Shown piece after piece: positions 17,973-28,158 of a DNA stretch of 36,278 nucleotides. Position 1 is the stretch's first letter, and the number at the start of each line of letters is the position of its first letter. Both the position numbers and the translations under genes were made by a program. Location: assembly GCA_018609935.1 (NCBI GenBank), contig JAHENH010000053.1, forward strand, positions 1-36,278. Reading direction: 5' to 3'. A model generated the notes under the pieces. It searched no databases and was not told the origin of the DNA. It was given only the letters and a program-made list of their open reading frames with translations. Source of the stretch: Halobacteriales archaeon (GTDB lineage: Archaea > Halobacteriota > Halobacteria > Halorutilales > JAHENH01).

Positions 17973-18145
17973 ATGGCTCAATGCCCTTATTATAGTAGTA
18001 AGTTAGAGCTTTCTATTAAGTCAGCTAAAAACTAGTCCAACTAAAAAATTCGGATGTAAAGGAAATAGAACCTGATGTATTCAAATGTATTTCATGTGAA
18101 AGTATTCTTTTTACAAAAGCCAGTAAAGAAATAAGCAATATATAG
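17973..18145 (+). pseudogene. Frameshifted small zinc-ribbon gene
   Basis: The ATG frame reads MAQCPYYSSKLELSI and then breaks; another frame continues VKEIEPDVFKCISCESILF and ends with TAG at 18143-18145. Together they make a CPxC...CxxC zinc ribbon of about 57 residues. The second cysteine of the first pair has become Tyr (TAT for TGT), and a frameshift separates the halves, so the gene is probably dead. Confidence 0.55.
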
Positions 18146-18460
18146 TTAAATTTTAGAGATTTATAAGAAGTAAACTTTCCTATATTAATATGATCTGTTA
18201 TATTTCTATCTGTCTTTGTTTAGACTATTAAAGGATTATATACAAGAAATAATTTTTTGTAACTTAGTATATTTTAGGGAATATTGGGGGGATATTTTAT
18301 GGGTTATCTAAAACGAAAATGATAGAAAATTTGTTATTTGGTAAACATTTATTATTTTTTATAATTGGTTTTATTTTTTATATTATTTAACAAAATTTGT
18401 AGATAGAATTTGTATTAGATAGATTTTAGTTTTCTGTGGTAATTAGGGGATATTGGTTAT
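18146..18460. other. Intergenic stretch without a recognised gene
   Basis: AT-rich, with long T runs; the end may hold the terminator of the membrane-protein gene on the minus strand. I see no coding signal. Confidence 0.4.
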
Positions 18461-18853
18461 TTATTTTTTGAAAAGATATATTACGCTGATTGTAAGTATA
18501 GCTTCGGTGATTTTAGATATTACTTTGATTATATTTAGACCTTCTCCAGGGCCATAGAATGCTTCTATGCTAAATCCTTGAAAAATAAAAAGAGCAATTA
18601 TAGTAGCTAATGCATATATTGCTGCTAATATATATAGTTTTTTATGCCAGATATTGGATAGATACAATATAATACCAACTAAAAACCCAATATCATTTAA
18701 TGCAAAAATTATCGCCATCATCAGACTAAAATCAATTACATTTGGTACAAGAACTGTATATATTATTCCTGTTATAAGAGCCATCAATATAGCTAAGTAA
18801 CCAACAGGGTGTTCTGGAAGACGTATAGTAGATACGACTTTGTTTTTTACCAT
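18461..18853 (-). CDS. Four-helix membrane protein of unknown function
   Basis: A 130-residue protein with four hydrophobic segments (about 15-38, 43-63, 72-92, 108-128) and little else. The start VVSTIRLPEHPVGYLA resembles small haloarchaeal membrane proteins of unknown function. It lies alone, with AT-rich flanks that could hold its own promoter. No transport or catalytic motif can be seen. Confidence 0.65.
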   Translation of the reverse strand: MVKNKVVSTIRLPEHPVGYLAILMALITGIIYTVLVPNVIDFSLMMAIIFALNDIGFLVGIILYLSNIWHKKLYILAAIYALATIIALFIFQGFSIEAFYGPGEGLNIIKVISKITEAILTISVIYLFKK

Positions 18854-19076
18854 ATAATTATCTATTCATAGTTAAAGTATATATCTTATAGCTAAATATA
18901 GAGGAATATTAAATAAAAAACAATATAAAAAATAAATATATAAAATATATCTCTATAACCTATTTTCTATAAATATCAACTATTTGCCCTAATAAATATT
19001 AAATATTATTAATATAACTATGTATATAAGTTAAAAATATTAAATAATATATATTTTAAGTTATATTATTTACTCA

Positions 19077-19286
19077 TTAATTAATATATGATTTTTTATT
19101 TTGTGTATTCCTTCGTTTTGAGTTTTGTTTGTTATATATTGGACAGGGTGAATTTGGATTGTGGGAAAAATATCTAATAATTGTATGGCTCATATTATGG
19201 TCACATGTTTTCTTTTTTTTGTTATAATATGGACATCTATAGCAACAAGTGGGAAAAAGGACATCTATGTTAGTTATATTAGACAT
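19077..19286 (-). CDS. Small cysteine-rich protein, probable zinc binder
   Basis: I chose the ATG at 19284-19286, which gives 69 residues beginning MSNITNIDVLFPTCC; an upstream ATG would add 13 residues of low quality. Cysteines occur as CCYRCPYY, TCDH and PCPIY, with His residues between, so one metal site is likely. The tail is basic. It may be a small DNA- or RNA-binding protein. I do not know the family. Confidence 0.45.
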   Translation of the reverse strand: MSNITNIDVLFPTCCYRCPYYNKKKKTCDHNMSHTIIRYFSHNPNSPCPIYNKQNSKRRNTQNKKSYIN

Positions 19287-19511
19287 TATTAATAAATTCT
19301 TAATATAATATATATTTTGGAACAACTTAAAATTACACTCTTAATTTAGCTTTAAAAAACAAATAAACCCAAAACTACTAAAAAATTAAGTAGTATTAAT
19401 CTCGTTAGAAAATACTAACACTATCATAAAAAATACTAAAAATATTGATCAATTCTTTTTTTAAATATTATATTCCATAGTATTTTAAGAAAAATCACTA
19501 AATAATTAATT

Positions 19512-20343
19512 ATGTCTTCAAAGAATGAGGATCATGCAATTCTTGAATGTGGTTTTAAAACAATTTCTGGACAAATATATAAAGGTGATGGGATTTCTAT
19601 TCAAGGTAAAGCTACACAGGTTGATTCTGTTTTTATAATTGTATTAGACGATAATGGAACTGTACATCTTGACACAATTAATATTAATAAAGACACTAAC
19701 AACTTTAGTAAAGATAATTATCAGATAAATAATTTTTATAGATCCTGGACAAGCAGCATTTATTGCTTTAACTGTTGGAACAGATGGAAGAATTGGGGAT
19801 GGAACAATCAAAAACGCAGGATATGGAGCTAGTGACATAGAAGAACCTTATCAAGAATCATTTAAGACTTGGGTAAATGAGTATTTGCCCAACTATGAGC
19901 TAAGTAAAAGTCAAATATTAAATATATTATCGGAAACTACAAGAGAGATAGGTAGTGACGATCTAGCCGTATTAGAAAATTTTCTATATACCGACTCATC
20001 TATTACTTCTATAAAAACTATTAGACCAGTATGTACAGAAAAAGAAAGAACAATTATAGATGTAGAACTAGGAGAAAAAATAGAAATAATAGAAAAAACA
20101 AACATAAACCCAAATAATACAACAATAACTGTTGAAATAATTAGTACAGATGCCAAATATTTTGATATAAAATCTACTAATAATTGGAATGGAGACGGTA
20201 TATGGAGAGTAACACAAGAAATACCTGAAAATATAATGCCAGCACGATATGAAGTAATAGCAATTAATGGAGATTCACTCGACGTTTAAGAATTTAATAT
20301 TGTAACTGAAAGATCTTCCTCTGACGAAGATAAAGATATATCT
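19512..20343 (+). pseudogene. Fragment of an S-layer glycoprotein, frameshifted and interrupted
   Basis: Two frames form one protein. The first (ATG 19512) reads QVDSVFIIVLDDNGTVHLD and breaks near 19727-19740 at a T5 run. The second continues DPGQAAFIALTVGTDGRIGDG, then ETTREIGSDDLAVLENF and INPNNTTITVEIISTDA up to a TAA at 20287-20289, beyond which the same frame goes on as EFNIVTERSS. The phrases GRDGxIGDG, TGSDDL and NxxTITVE belong to haloarchaeal S-layer glycoprotein repeats. The signal peptide, the N-terminal part and the PGF-CTERM tail are missing. It cannot be a working surface protein. It marks the lineage and was probably left here by recombination. Confidence 0.65.
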
Positions 20344-20792
20344 AAATCCTATACTCCGATTAATTATGATTCTATTTTAGAGGATAATATTAAACGTAAA
20401 TTAGGGAATACAAAATATGGTGAAGAAGTAATCAACCATGTCGTTGATGGTGATAAATGTTTAAAGTTTGAATTATTACATCAAGTGTTAGATTCATATA
20501 TATACGCATATAACTGGGCAATGATATCTTATCTACAATCAAAAGAAAATGTAGATATAATTGAAAAAGAAAAAAATGGAGAATTTTATTATTTTGCAAA
20601 AGGAAATAAAAATCTGTTAGATGAAGTAGATAAGTATTTAGATTTAGAAAAAAATCTATTTCAAAAATAAAAGAGTTAAATAGTACAGAAAGAAGATGGA
20701 TGGCCCATCATAAATCAGGAAAAGCACTTCCTGAAGAAATACGGGGTATTAGATCACGGCTTAAAAAATTTATAGAACTTTTATACAAATGA
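20344..20792 (+). pseudogene. Broken haloarchaeal-type conserved protein (ends ERRWMAHHKSG)
   Basis: The S-layer frame runs without a further stop into a different domain: INYDSILEDNIKRKLG, a helical region with YAYNWAMISYL, and GEFYYFAKGNKNLLDEVD. It stops with TAA at 20668-20670. A neighbouring frame continues STERRWMAHHKSG and ends with TGA at 20790-20792. A one-base shift near 20650-20670 joins them. The domain is soluble and alpha-helical. I have an impression of having seen this ERRWMAHHKSG end in haloarchaeal proteins of unknown function, but cannot name the family. Confidence 0.5.
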
Positions 20793-20845
20793 AATGTAAT
20801 AGATGAGAAGAAAAAATCCCCCAATAAGTTTCCAGAAGGATCTAA

Positions 20846-21085
20846 CAGATAATAAAAGATACAGCAGGAAATACCGCTCGACAAACACGAAATGAGGATT
20901 TTAAAAAAGTAAGTAGTCATGACTTAAGACGTTGTTTTGGCATAATATGCTTGTAGAGAAAAGGATGAACCCAGAAGTAGTGATGGAAATAGGAGGGAGG
21001 GAAGACTATTAGGCTATAAAATCCTATCTATTAAAGCCATCATAAGAGACCATTATTAGTGAATTACAGAGAATCCAATAAAGAA
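20846..21085 (+). pseudogene. Dead tyrosine recombinase (C-terminal catalytic part)
   Basis: One frame reads IKDTAGNTARQTRNEDFKK then VSSHDLRRCFG, which holds the HxxR box of XerC/XerD-type integrases. A second frame follows with KRMNPEVVMEIGG, EDY, a TAG, AIKSYLLKPS, a TAA, and ETIISELQRIQ. The Tyr of KSYLL may be the old nucleophile. The GGW box has become GGR. With one frameshift, two stops and no N-terminal half it is a relic, most likely of an integrated plasmid, virus or genomic island, and it fits the scrambled gene pieces just upstream. Confidence 0.75.
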
Positions 21086-21288
21086 TTAATGCTGAATATA
21101 ATTATTGAAAACTGGAACAATATAATAACTATAACATTATTTTTTTTACAGTAATACTATTTTATTTTCAGATAAGAGAGTACAAAGCTAAAAAATCTAA
21201 AATAAAAATATTTTTTTTATATATTTGAATAATTTCCTCTAATTTATTGGTTTTTGAGTGTCAAAATCACCATATAATTTTTTAGTTT

Positions 21289-22381
21289 TTAAGGATTGGT
21301 GTTTTTTTCATCTGACATTTGGGTTTTTGTTTTTTCTCTTCTACTAAGTTCTCTTTGTGGGAATGGTATTTTAATATCTTGTTCTTCAAAATTTTCTTTT
21401 ATATTTGATATGAGTCTGTGTCTAGTTTTATTCACTCTTCCAAGAGTAGGCTTGTTTATCTATAGGAATATTGATAATATAACCGGAAGAGTCGCTGAGT
21501 CTTTTTGCTAGAATCTTTGGTTTAGGTTTTTCACTTATTGCATAGTTATCTTTTGCCAATTTTTCTGCTGTATTTAATGCTATTTCCCGTGCTTGATCTA
21601 TATTAGATTCATAGTCTATTCCTACTTCCACTTCAATTCTTAATTTGCCCTCTCTAGATTTATTTGTTACAATTTGGTTACTAATAACGTCATTTGGTAT
21701 AATTATATATTCTCCATCGAATGACTTGATTCTGGTATTCAACATTGTTATATCGGTAATTCTACCTTCTTTTTCAGAAACTTTAATCCAGTCTCCTACT
21801 TCAAAAGGTTTTGAAAACATCAATGTAAACCCTGCTAGTAGAGAACCTAGTGTTTTACGTGCTGCTAAACCAACTACAATACCAAAGAAAACAGCTCCAA
21901 TCAATAATCCACCTATATTTACTTCCTAAATTCCTAAGATTGAAATTAGCCCTATGGACAATAAAATTAGCTGTGTAGCACGATAACTTACTTCCTTTTG
22001 ATGTTGAGTTATAGCATCATTTTTTTGTGATAAATCCTTTAAGAGCCTTGATATAACATTTAAAAAAACCTGTATTGATACAACTATAACAATGGTTACA
22101 ATAACCTTTGAAAACTTATCATCTAACGTTAAAATACCTAGTTGAGATAACAAATTATTTGTTTGACCCCAGATATCAGTTATAAGTATAGTGGAACTTA
22201 GGACTAAAAATACAATAAATATTGAACTACTTAGATCTATTAATATTGGAGTTATATAGTTAGACAAAAATTTTTGTAGTTTACGAACTAAATAAATCAA
22301 AGATATAGTTATTAATACTAAAACTATAGACGTTATTATCTTGAGTTTAATAGGATATATTATATTTTCTAAATCAATCAT
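21289..22381 (-). pseudogene. mscS: MscS-type mechanosensitive channel, broken by TAG and a frameshift
   Basis: From the ATG at 22379-22381 there are several membrane helices, then a TAG at 21926-21928 after ISILGI. The same frame continues EVNIGGLLIGAVFFGIVVGLAARKTLGS, the pore helix and beta-domain entry of MscS, then FEVGDWIKV and ITMLNTRIKSFDGEYIIIPN. The family usually reads LWGVNVGGLL at that point, so Trp TGG has become TAG. A second lesion near 21451-21460 shifts the frame; the true end reads PTLGRVNKTRHRLISNI and KIPFPQREL up to a TAA at 21289-21291. The intact protein would be about 360 residues and would release osmolytes on hypo-osmotic shock, a useful job for a halophile. Confidence 0.8.
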
Positions 22382-22676
22382 TATATAACTAACTGTATAA
22401 AAATATCAACATATAATATGTAGGGTTTAATATAGTGGAACAATTTAATGAATAATAATGTTTTATATTTGATTTCGGAGATATAAAAACGAAATTGATA
22501 TGTTAGATCTTTCTGTAAAATTTGTTTTTATTTTTTGTGTTATCTTTTTATGTATTATATTATAGAAGAAATCGTATGGAGATATAGGTTGGTTACGGTA
22601 AAATATAGTTAGTTATCAACTTAGAGAGTTCAGGTCCAGATAAACGATTATGTTATTATTGTTTACTATTATTTTT
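22382..22676. other. Intergenic stretch between mscS and the subtilase
   Basis: AT-rich, with no coding signal on either strand. It should hold the promoter of the MscS gene and the 3' end of the subtilase transcript. Confidence 0.4.
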
Positions 22677-24269
22677 CTACTTTAGTCGAGGGATTCCAAT
22701 ACCTCCTGATGGATCATATTCTTCTCTTGCGTGTTTTCCTTTCGTTATATCATTTGCATTTTTAGAAGCCCTATCCTGTATATAATTTCTAACTTCAACA
22801 GGAGTAGTTGTTCCATCATTATCACTATCTGCTAAACCTGATGACCACAATTTCGCTGCGAGTCCAGAGATATGGGGTGCTGACATAGATGTACCTGAAG
22901 CTTTGTTATATCCACCATCATTCCATGTTGATAGTACATCTACACCTCCAGCTGAAACCTCTATAAATCTATCTTTTTCGTAGAAGCTAGTATTATCTAC
23001 TCCACGACTTGAAAAGTCTGGAACTCCGTAACTTTCATTGATAGCTGCTACGCCAATTGTATTATTGTTCGCCCCAGGATAACCCATAGTATCTAAGTTA
23101 GGGCCACTGTTTCCAGCTGATGCTACAAAAACAACTTTGTTATCGTGTTCTTTGATTTCTCCTGCTATTAAATCACTCTGGCTGTCTCCACCAAAACTCA
23201 TAGATACAACCTCTGCACCGTTTTGTGCAGCATAATCTATAGCTACTGCAATATCGTCTGCATAACCCCCACCACTATTGTCAAGTACTTTATAGGCATA
23301 AAGATCAGACTCAGGTGCGACTCCATAGATTCCTTCATTATCACTTCCTGCATCTGCTAGTACAGTTCCAGAAGTATGTGTTCCATGGCCGTTTTTGTCC
23401 TCACATTCCCCAGTTTTTATATTAGTTTGGAATGGTCCTCCAGAGGTAAAATCAACACACTGTTCTATTCGATTTATAAGGTCTGGATGATCCGTATCAA
23501 CTCCAGTATCCAAAACAGCTACATCAATACCACTTCCACCAGTTGTTGATGAGATCGTTGAGTCATTATATATTTGTTCTATTCCATATGGTGTCTGATC
23601 ACTAACTCTAGTGGATGAACTAGAATCAGAGTTATCCACTGTCACAGAAATACTACTTGTCTTCGAATCTCCCTGTCCGTCTGTAGTCTTTGCAGTAAGT
23701 GTATAGTCTCCGTCACTTATTTGTGTAGTATCCCAGCTATCTTCCCAATATCCACTATCACTATTATATGTAGTATTTTGGTAGGTATTATCTCCAACTT
23801 TCCATTCTACAGTGTTTATTTCACTGTCTCCGTCTGGATCGCTTGCATCTATTTGTATTGTTATGGTTCCGGATACAGTATCACCGTCTTGGGGGTTTTG
23901 CCATGATACTGATATATCTTCCTTGCTTGGTCCACCATCATGCCAGCTTCTATGATGTAATGTATGATATTTTACTACTTTGGCTATGTCTACTCCTTTC
24001 TGTTTTAGGTTTTCATATTTGTTTTGAGTTACAGTTGTAGTAAATACATCTCCAAAATCGTGTCTTGTACCTAACTTATTTTGTAGATTTCTTTTTTCTT
24101 CTCCAGTAGCGTATATCTTTACTCTAACAGGTTTATCTTGTGTTTTATCATTATTACTGTTAGATTGTCCAGGATTTCCTAGTACTACTGCTGTACTGAA
24201 CAATGACATAAAAAGGATGAAGACCATCAATATTTCTTTTTTGTTAATTTTAATTTTCAATTTAATCAA
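22677..24269 (-). CDS. Secreted subtilisin-like serine protease (S8)
   Basis: A 530-residue exported protease. A basic start and a hydrophobic stretch at about 12-30 form the signal peptide. Residues 45-100 look like an I9-type propeptide. Residues 118-213 are an Ig-like beta domain with DPDGDS, placed between propeptide and catalytic domain. The S8 domain has D254 (VAVLDTGVDTDHPDL), H295 (NGHGTHTSG), oxyanion N387 (SAGNSGP) and S461 (SGTSMSAPH). A DSDNDG loop near 481-486 may bind Ca2+. Asp is frequent, as expected for an enzyme working in salt. It ends soon after the catalytic domain with no anchor, so it is probably free in the medium. The gene is complete and stands between two broken ones. 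Confidence 0.92.
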   Translation of the reverse strand: MIKLKIKINKKEILMVFILFMSLFSTAVVLGNPGQSNSNNDKTQDKPVRVKIYATGEEKRNLQNKLGTRHDFGDVFTTTVTQNKYENLKQKGVDIAKVVKYHTLHHRSWHDGGPSKEDISVSWQNPQDGDTVSGTITIQIDASDPDGDSEINTVEWKVGDNTYQNTTYNSDSGYWEDSWDTTQISDGDYTLTAKTTDGQGDSKTSSISVTVDNSDSSSSTRVSDQTPYGIEQIYNDSTISSTTGGSGIDVAVLDTGVDTDHPDLINRIEQCVDFTSGGPFQTNIKTGECEDKNGHGTHTSGTVLADAGSDNEGIYGVAPESDLYAYKVLDNSGGGYADDIAVAIDYAAQNGAEVVSMSFGGDSQSDLIAGEIKEHDNKVVFVASAGNSGPNLDTMGYPGANNNTIGVAAINESYGVPDFSSRGVDNTSFYEKDRFIEVSAGGVDVLSTWNDGGYNKASGTSMSAPHISGLAAKLWSSGLADSDNDGTTTPVEVRNYIQDRASKNANDITKGKHAREEYDPSGGIGIPRLK

Positions 24270-24951
24270 CCTATAATAAGATATACTTATAATTATATAA
24301 AAGTTTTATTACTGTTTACAAAAATTATAACTTATTTGTTTTAATTCTCTAATATTTAATAGAAATGTCTTCTTTAGATTATGGATACAACATCAATCTA
24401 TAAATTGGTCTATTTCCGTTATTTCTTTTTCTTTTAGTTTACTTTAAAGTGTTCTATCTATATCTTTTGATGATGTTAACTTTTGATTTTTAGAAACTCT
24501 AGAATATAGAGCTACTTTTTCCAAATATGTAAAAATCTGTTTAATAATTATACATTTTTGTTTATAAATCTTTATAGGAATTATTTTAACAATATCTAGA
24601 AAACATAGATGAAAAAATCCGTGAAATAGAAAAAGAAGACCTAGGAAAACTAAATTAATATTCGTTTATTTCATAGATATTATTTAAACATATTTGTTAC
24701 GGATACTTTTATAGAAAAAACTGTGTAGTATATGACCACTAAATACACAAAACACCACCAAGACAAAAAGAAACAACAGTAGTAAGAAAAATATCAATAA
24801 AATAAAATTTTACTTTATTTTTTAATATATTGGAATGATAGTTCCAGGGGTAGAAAAAAGTAGAAAATATAATAATATATATAACTTTACTTACTCAATA
24901 CTTCTCAAAATTATATTCGCTATATTGTGTCATGTAATACTTTACCCTTTT
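24270..24951. other. Long intergenic stretch without a recognised gene
   Basis: AT-rich. Only very short open segments are seen, for example a helical piece ENIDEKIREIEKEDLG near 24600-24658, which might be the tail of a lost gene. The promoter of the subtilase should lie at about 24275-24310. I see no structured RNA or repeat. Confidence 0.4.
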
Positions 24952-26114
24952 TTATGAGCCATTTATTACTCTAATACCATGGATTAGTTCAATTAGTGGA
25001 TCGCTTAGAATCTTCAACCAGATTTTCATTAAAAAATGTCTAGGTTTTTCTGGATCTTTTCAGGTTAGAGGTCTAGATTTTTTAGAGTGAGACATTTCTG
25101 GATGAACATATTCCTGAATTTTTTCGATATAAGAGTCTGATACACTCTGACTATTGTTTTCATTAATGTTTTTAATCACATACGTTGCTAATTCACCACT
25201 TCTTTGAGCATAAAAAATTCCTTCTCCACTAATAGAGTCTGCCAGTCCCGCAGCATCTCCTACTAATAGTATATTTTTATAAGCTGGTTTATCTAAATAA
25301 TTTCCAAAAGGTATAGGATGACCATAGATCTTGGGAGAAAGACTCTCTTTTAAGCCTATATGCTCAAAATAAGTATTGATTATCACTCTAAAATTATTAT
25401 TTTTGTTGTTTAATCCCCTCCTACACCTATTAGAAACTTATCTTTGTTGGGAAATATCCATCCATATCCCCAATTTAAAACTCCAAAATGAATAACAGGA
25501 TGATTAACATTAATATCTACTTTACTACGAGGTACATAAGCTTCGACACCCATCGCTAAATTTTCTGACCATTCATTCCTAGTCTTATTTATTTTATTTT
25601 CTTTAATAAGCTGTTTTCTGGCAATGCTGGTTGAACCATCCGCTGCTATAATATATTCAGCACTAAATTCTCTGTCATCTTCAGTAACTATCTTAATAGA
25701 ATCGACATCTATTTCTTTTACTCCCTCCACTTCTATAGTTTCTACACCTAATTTCTTTGCATTTTGAAAAAGAAAATTATCATAAACCTCTCTTTCAGTA
25801 AAATAAAAAGGAATATCTATATTATCTTCAACTAAAAGATCGTCTTTAAAATAAGCTTCATATTTATCAGAAGAAAAATTTATAATATCTTTTTCTTTTA
25901 GTGATTTTTCCGTTTCATCAAATACTTTTCCCAATAATCGAATATTTTTATTAGTTAATAAGCCACCGCATAATTTATGTCTTGGAAAAGTTTCTTTATA
26001 AATTAATAAAGTATTAAAACCAAGATTTTGAGATTGGTAACTGGCAGTAGCACCTCTTGGCCCTCCCCCAATAACTATTACATCATATTCATTCCTCTCA
26101 GAAGATTTTTTCAT
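24952..26114 (-). pseudogene. Geranylgeranyl-reductase-like flavoprotein, broken by a frameshift and TGA
   Basis: The N-terminus has the FAD-binding motif VIVIGGGPRGATAS, then HKLCGGLL and AADGSTS (second FAD motif), which point to the geranylgeranyl reductase family that saturates archaeal lipid chains. The frame ends at 25410 after GVGGD; adding one G to the G4 run (CCCC on the plus strand, 25415-25418) continues into NNFRVIINTYFEHIG and LLVGDAAGLADSISGEGI, the last FAD motif. A TGA at 25060-25062 follows SRPLT, and the frame then reads KDPEKPRHFLMKIWLKIL to a TAA at 24952-24954. The total of about 387 codons is the usual length for the family. An intact copy should exist elsewhere if its lipids are saturated. 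GGPRG in place of GGPAG is also unusual. Confidence 0.8.
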
Positions 26115-26182
26115 ATATTATATAGTTGATATTGAGGGTATAGATTTTGATTATAGGGATTATATTGCTAAGATGGTTTTAA

Positions 26183-26422
26183 ATGCTTTTATTTTTGGGT
26201 TGTTGTATTGGTGTTCTAGGGTTTTTGTGCTTTTTTTCTATATTAAATACATTCACGATATGGGAAGACCTATTAGATAACAAGGGTGTACCAATAGAGT
26301 TTGAACCAATAAGCCTACAGGACACACCCAATGAACCAATAGAAAAGACCTCTAAGGAATGGCTACACAAAAACTGGAGGATAGATTGTTATATAGTTAT
26401 TGGAAAGATATTGGTGGAATAA
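26183..26422 (+). CDS. Possible small membrane-anchored protein
   Basis: ATG at 26183 gives 79 residues: a hydrophobic segment with two adjacent cysteines (about 2-25) and a short polar, acidic tail. It overlaps the start of the next gene by 64 bases, which is unusual, so the natural end may have been lost or the frame may be spurious. I do not recognise it. Confidence 0.25.
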   Translation: MLLFLGCCIGVLGFLCFFSILNTFTIWEDLLDNKGVPIEFEPISLQDTPNEPIEKTSKEWLHKNWRIDCYIVIGKILVE

Positions 26423-26801
26423 TTGTTCTGGAAGTATATGTAGGGTCAACAGGCCCATCTAGTTGGCCACCACAATCAGGCAGTAGACGTATAGATGGAG
26501 TTAGATTTAACTCAGAATACAGAGATGAAATCACCACACTTACAACAGTATTCAACCAAACACAACTACAAGATATCGTAGATGATAGACATATAGAGGT
26601 AATCGAAGTTAAAAGTAGATTAAATCCTGAAGTAATTGGACAAGCAATAACTGCAAAAGACATGTTTAAAAGAGACTATAATTCAAGAACCATAGAACCC
26701 AGTTATAATATGTAAAAACAACGATCCAGCACTACAATGGGTATGTCGACAACAACATAAAAGTAGAAATAACAAAGCCCAAAGAAAAAAAGAATAAATG
26801 A
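26359..26801 (+). pseudogene. PD-(D/E)XK nuclease-like protein, 3' end frameshifted
   Basis: ATG at 26359 starts MATQKLEDRLLYSYWKDIGG. RRIDGVRF (D46), VIEVKS (E83, K85) and GQA (Q95) are spaced as in the restriction-endonuclease-like fold: D, ExK, Q. The frame ends with TAA at 26713-26715, but a neighbouring frame reads VIICKNNDPALQWVC directly afterwards, and a third reads NIKVEITKPKEK to a TGA near 26801. So one or two single-base shifts removed the last 25-30 residues. The catalytic signature is still in frame, and a truncated product could be made. Its role is unknown; such proteins are often defence, repair or transposon nucleases. Confidence 0.55.
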
Positions 26802-26931
26802 AGACCTAAAATCTATAGTCACAGAAAAACATTAGAAAATACCCGTTTTCTATATGAATTTAGTGGCTCTAGAGATGCCGAATCATAGTGAATTAGATTT
26901 CCATAAAACAGTTAAGTCGACAAGTATGTAG

Positions 26932-27180
26932 ATATATACAGAATTTGAAGAAAATCACCTAACAGACATAATAGAAGCATTCAAAAACAACAATGATTCT
27001 AGAGTTGAAACTCATTATAGTGGTGTTCAATCAACTCTTTTAGAGTTTGAAACTAAATTTGGTACTATACCAACAATAAGGGGTACAGAAGTAGGACATA
27101 TGACAGAACGTGGAGTTGATGCAATCGTTCTAAGTTCTCTAAAAAGAAATGATAGAGCGCAAAAAACTGTTTTAAGATTT
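26932..27180 (+). pseudogene. Unrecognised gene fragment
   Basis: Open frame after a TAG at 26929-26931, without a start codon: IYTEFEENHLTDIIEAF, VETHYSGVQSTLLEFE, and RGTEVGHMTERGVDAIVL. Codon use looks genuine and the text is not low-complexity, so it is probably a gene relic. I cannot name a family. Confidence 0.35.
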
Positions 27181-27196
27181 TCTAAATCTTTTATTT

Positions 27197-27349
27197 TTAT
27201 TTTTGTCTTATGTCTGTGCTACCACATTCCGGACACTGTGTAAGATTTCCAAGAGGCGGATGATCTATCTTTCTCCATTGACCACTATCGCTATCTGCTT
27301 CAAAACCACACCTAAAACACCTTAACATATCCAAAGATCTATTAACCAT
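27197..27349 (-). CDS. Small zinc-ribbon protein
   Basis: A 50-residue protein, MVNRSLDMLRCFRCGFEAD with a second pair CPEC 27 residues later and a short basic tail. CxxC...CxxC is a zinc ribbon. ATG at 27347-27349, TAA at 27197-27199. It stands alone. The family resembles short archaeal zinc-ribbon proteins of unknown role. Confidence 0.65.
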   Translation of the reverse strand: MVNRSLDMLRCFRCGFEADSDSGQWRKIDHPPLGNLTQCPECGSTDIRQK

Positions 27350-27672
27350 ATAAGAAATACTACCTCAATATATAAGAAAACCATTACTAAATCTAAAAAA
27401 ATAGTTGACTTTAAAATTCAATATATATTATTTTTTTGTCAAATATTTTTGGTTTGTAAGGGAAGCCTATAAGATTCTTTTCCTTTAGTTGGGGATATAT
27501 GAGGTTTTTTACAGTTTTTATAACTAAAAAATATAAATATATACACATGATACATAAGGTGTAGAGAGAAAGAACATAACCATTCGAGAAGAACAAGTTG
27601 AATGGATATAAGAAAGCCATCTAAACCTATCAAGGTATGTATAAGACAAACTAGACGAACTAATCAATAATA
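27350..27672. other. Intergenic stretch, possible left flank of a TnpB relic
   Basis: AT-rich up to about 27540. Minus-strand open frames near 27411-27633 are hydrophobic but low in quality. The last 100 bases might hold the left end of the IS605-type relic that follows; I see no clear left-end hairpin. Confidence 0.3.
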
Positions 27673-28023
27673 ATGAAAGTTAAGAAAACCATCCAAAGTG
27701 GGGTAGTCAACCCAACAAAGGTCAAAAAAGAGTTACTTGACAGGGAGTATGAAAACCTACAGGAATATCCTACATGGACGCAGACACGACAGACTATATT
27801 CAGCCAATAAACAACAGGCTAATAGGTAGTACGACAAAATCAAAGAAAACGGTCATTATCCGTTTTCCGAAACAAGTCAGGGAGTTCATCGGACGTAGAA
27901 AGAAATGTATTTGTAGGTCGAGGGACAGGCAGAAATAGAGCCCATTGGACATGGAAAACCATCTGTATACCAAGTTCCCTCATAAAACAGGGAAGCCCAG
28001 TCTCTTCAGGGCAGGGTAGTTCA
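27673..28023 (+). mobile_element. tnpB: Internally deleted IS200/IS605-type tnpB relic with right end
   Basis: ATG at 27673 reads MKVKKTIQSGVVNPTKVKK and ELLDREYENLQEY, a typical TnpB N-terminus, and then breaks. Another frame gives KKTVIIRFPKQVREFIG. There is no RuvC or zinc-ribbon part. The unit ends in AGGGAAGCCCAGTCTCTTC and GGCAGGGTAGTTCAC (about 27988-28023), the same right-end pattern as at 14.56 kb. It is thus a short derivative that keeps both ends of the gene but not the middle, like a palindrome-associated or MITE-type element. Confidence 0.6.
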
Positions 28024-28158
28024 CTTTATTACTTGGGTAACTGGCTTTCTCTATTGAATTAAGAAATAAGGTAATAGATTCGATGTTTGTACGAATATTC
28101 GATGATTGGACCCGAAATCCTATTTATATAAAGGTTTTCTGTTTAGATGTAAATAAAA

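Noticed and set aside
21296..21929. Plus-strand open frames opposite mscS
   Set aside because: Antisense shadows of the channel gene.
27411..27633. Minus-strand hydrophobic open frames as a membrane protein
   Set aside because: Two overlapping frames of equal length, no start signal and biased composition from an AT-rich region; neither looks like a gene.
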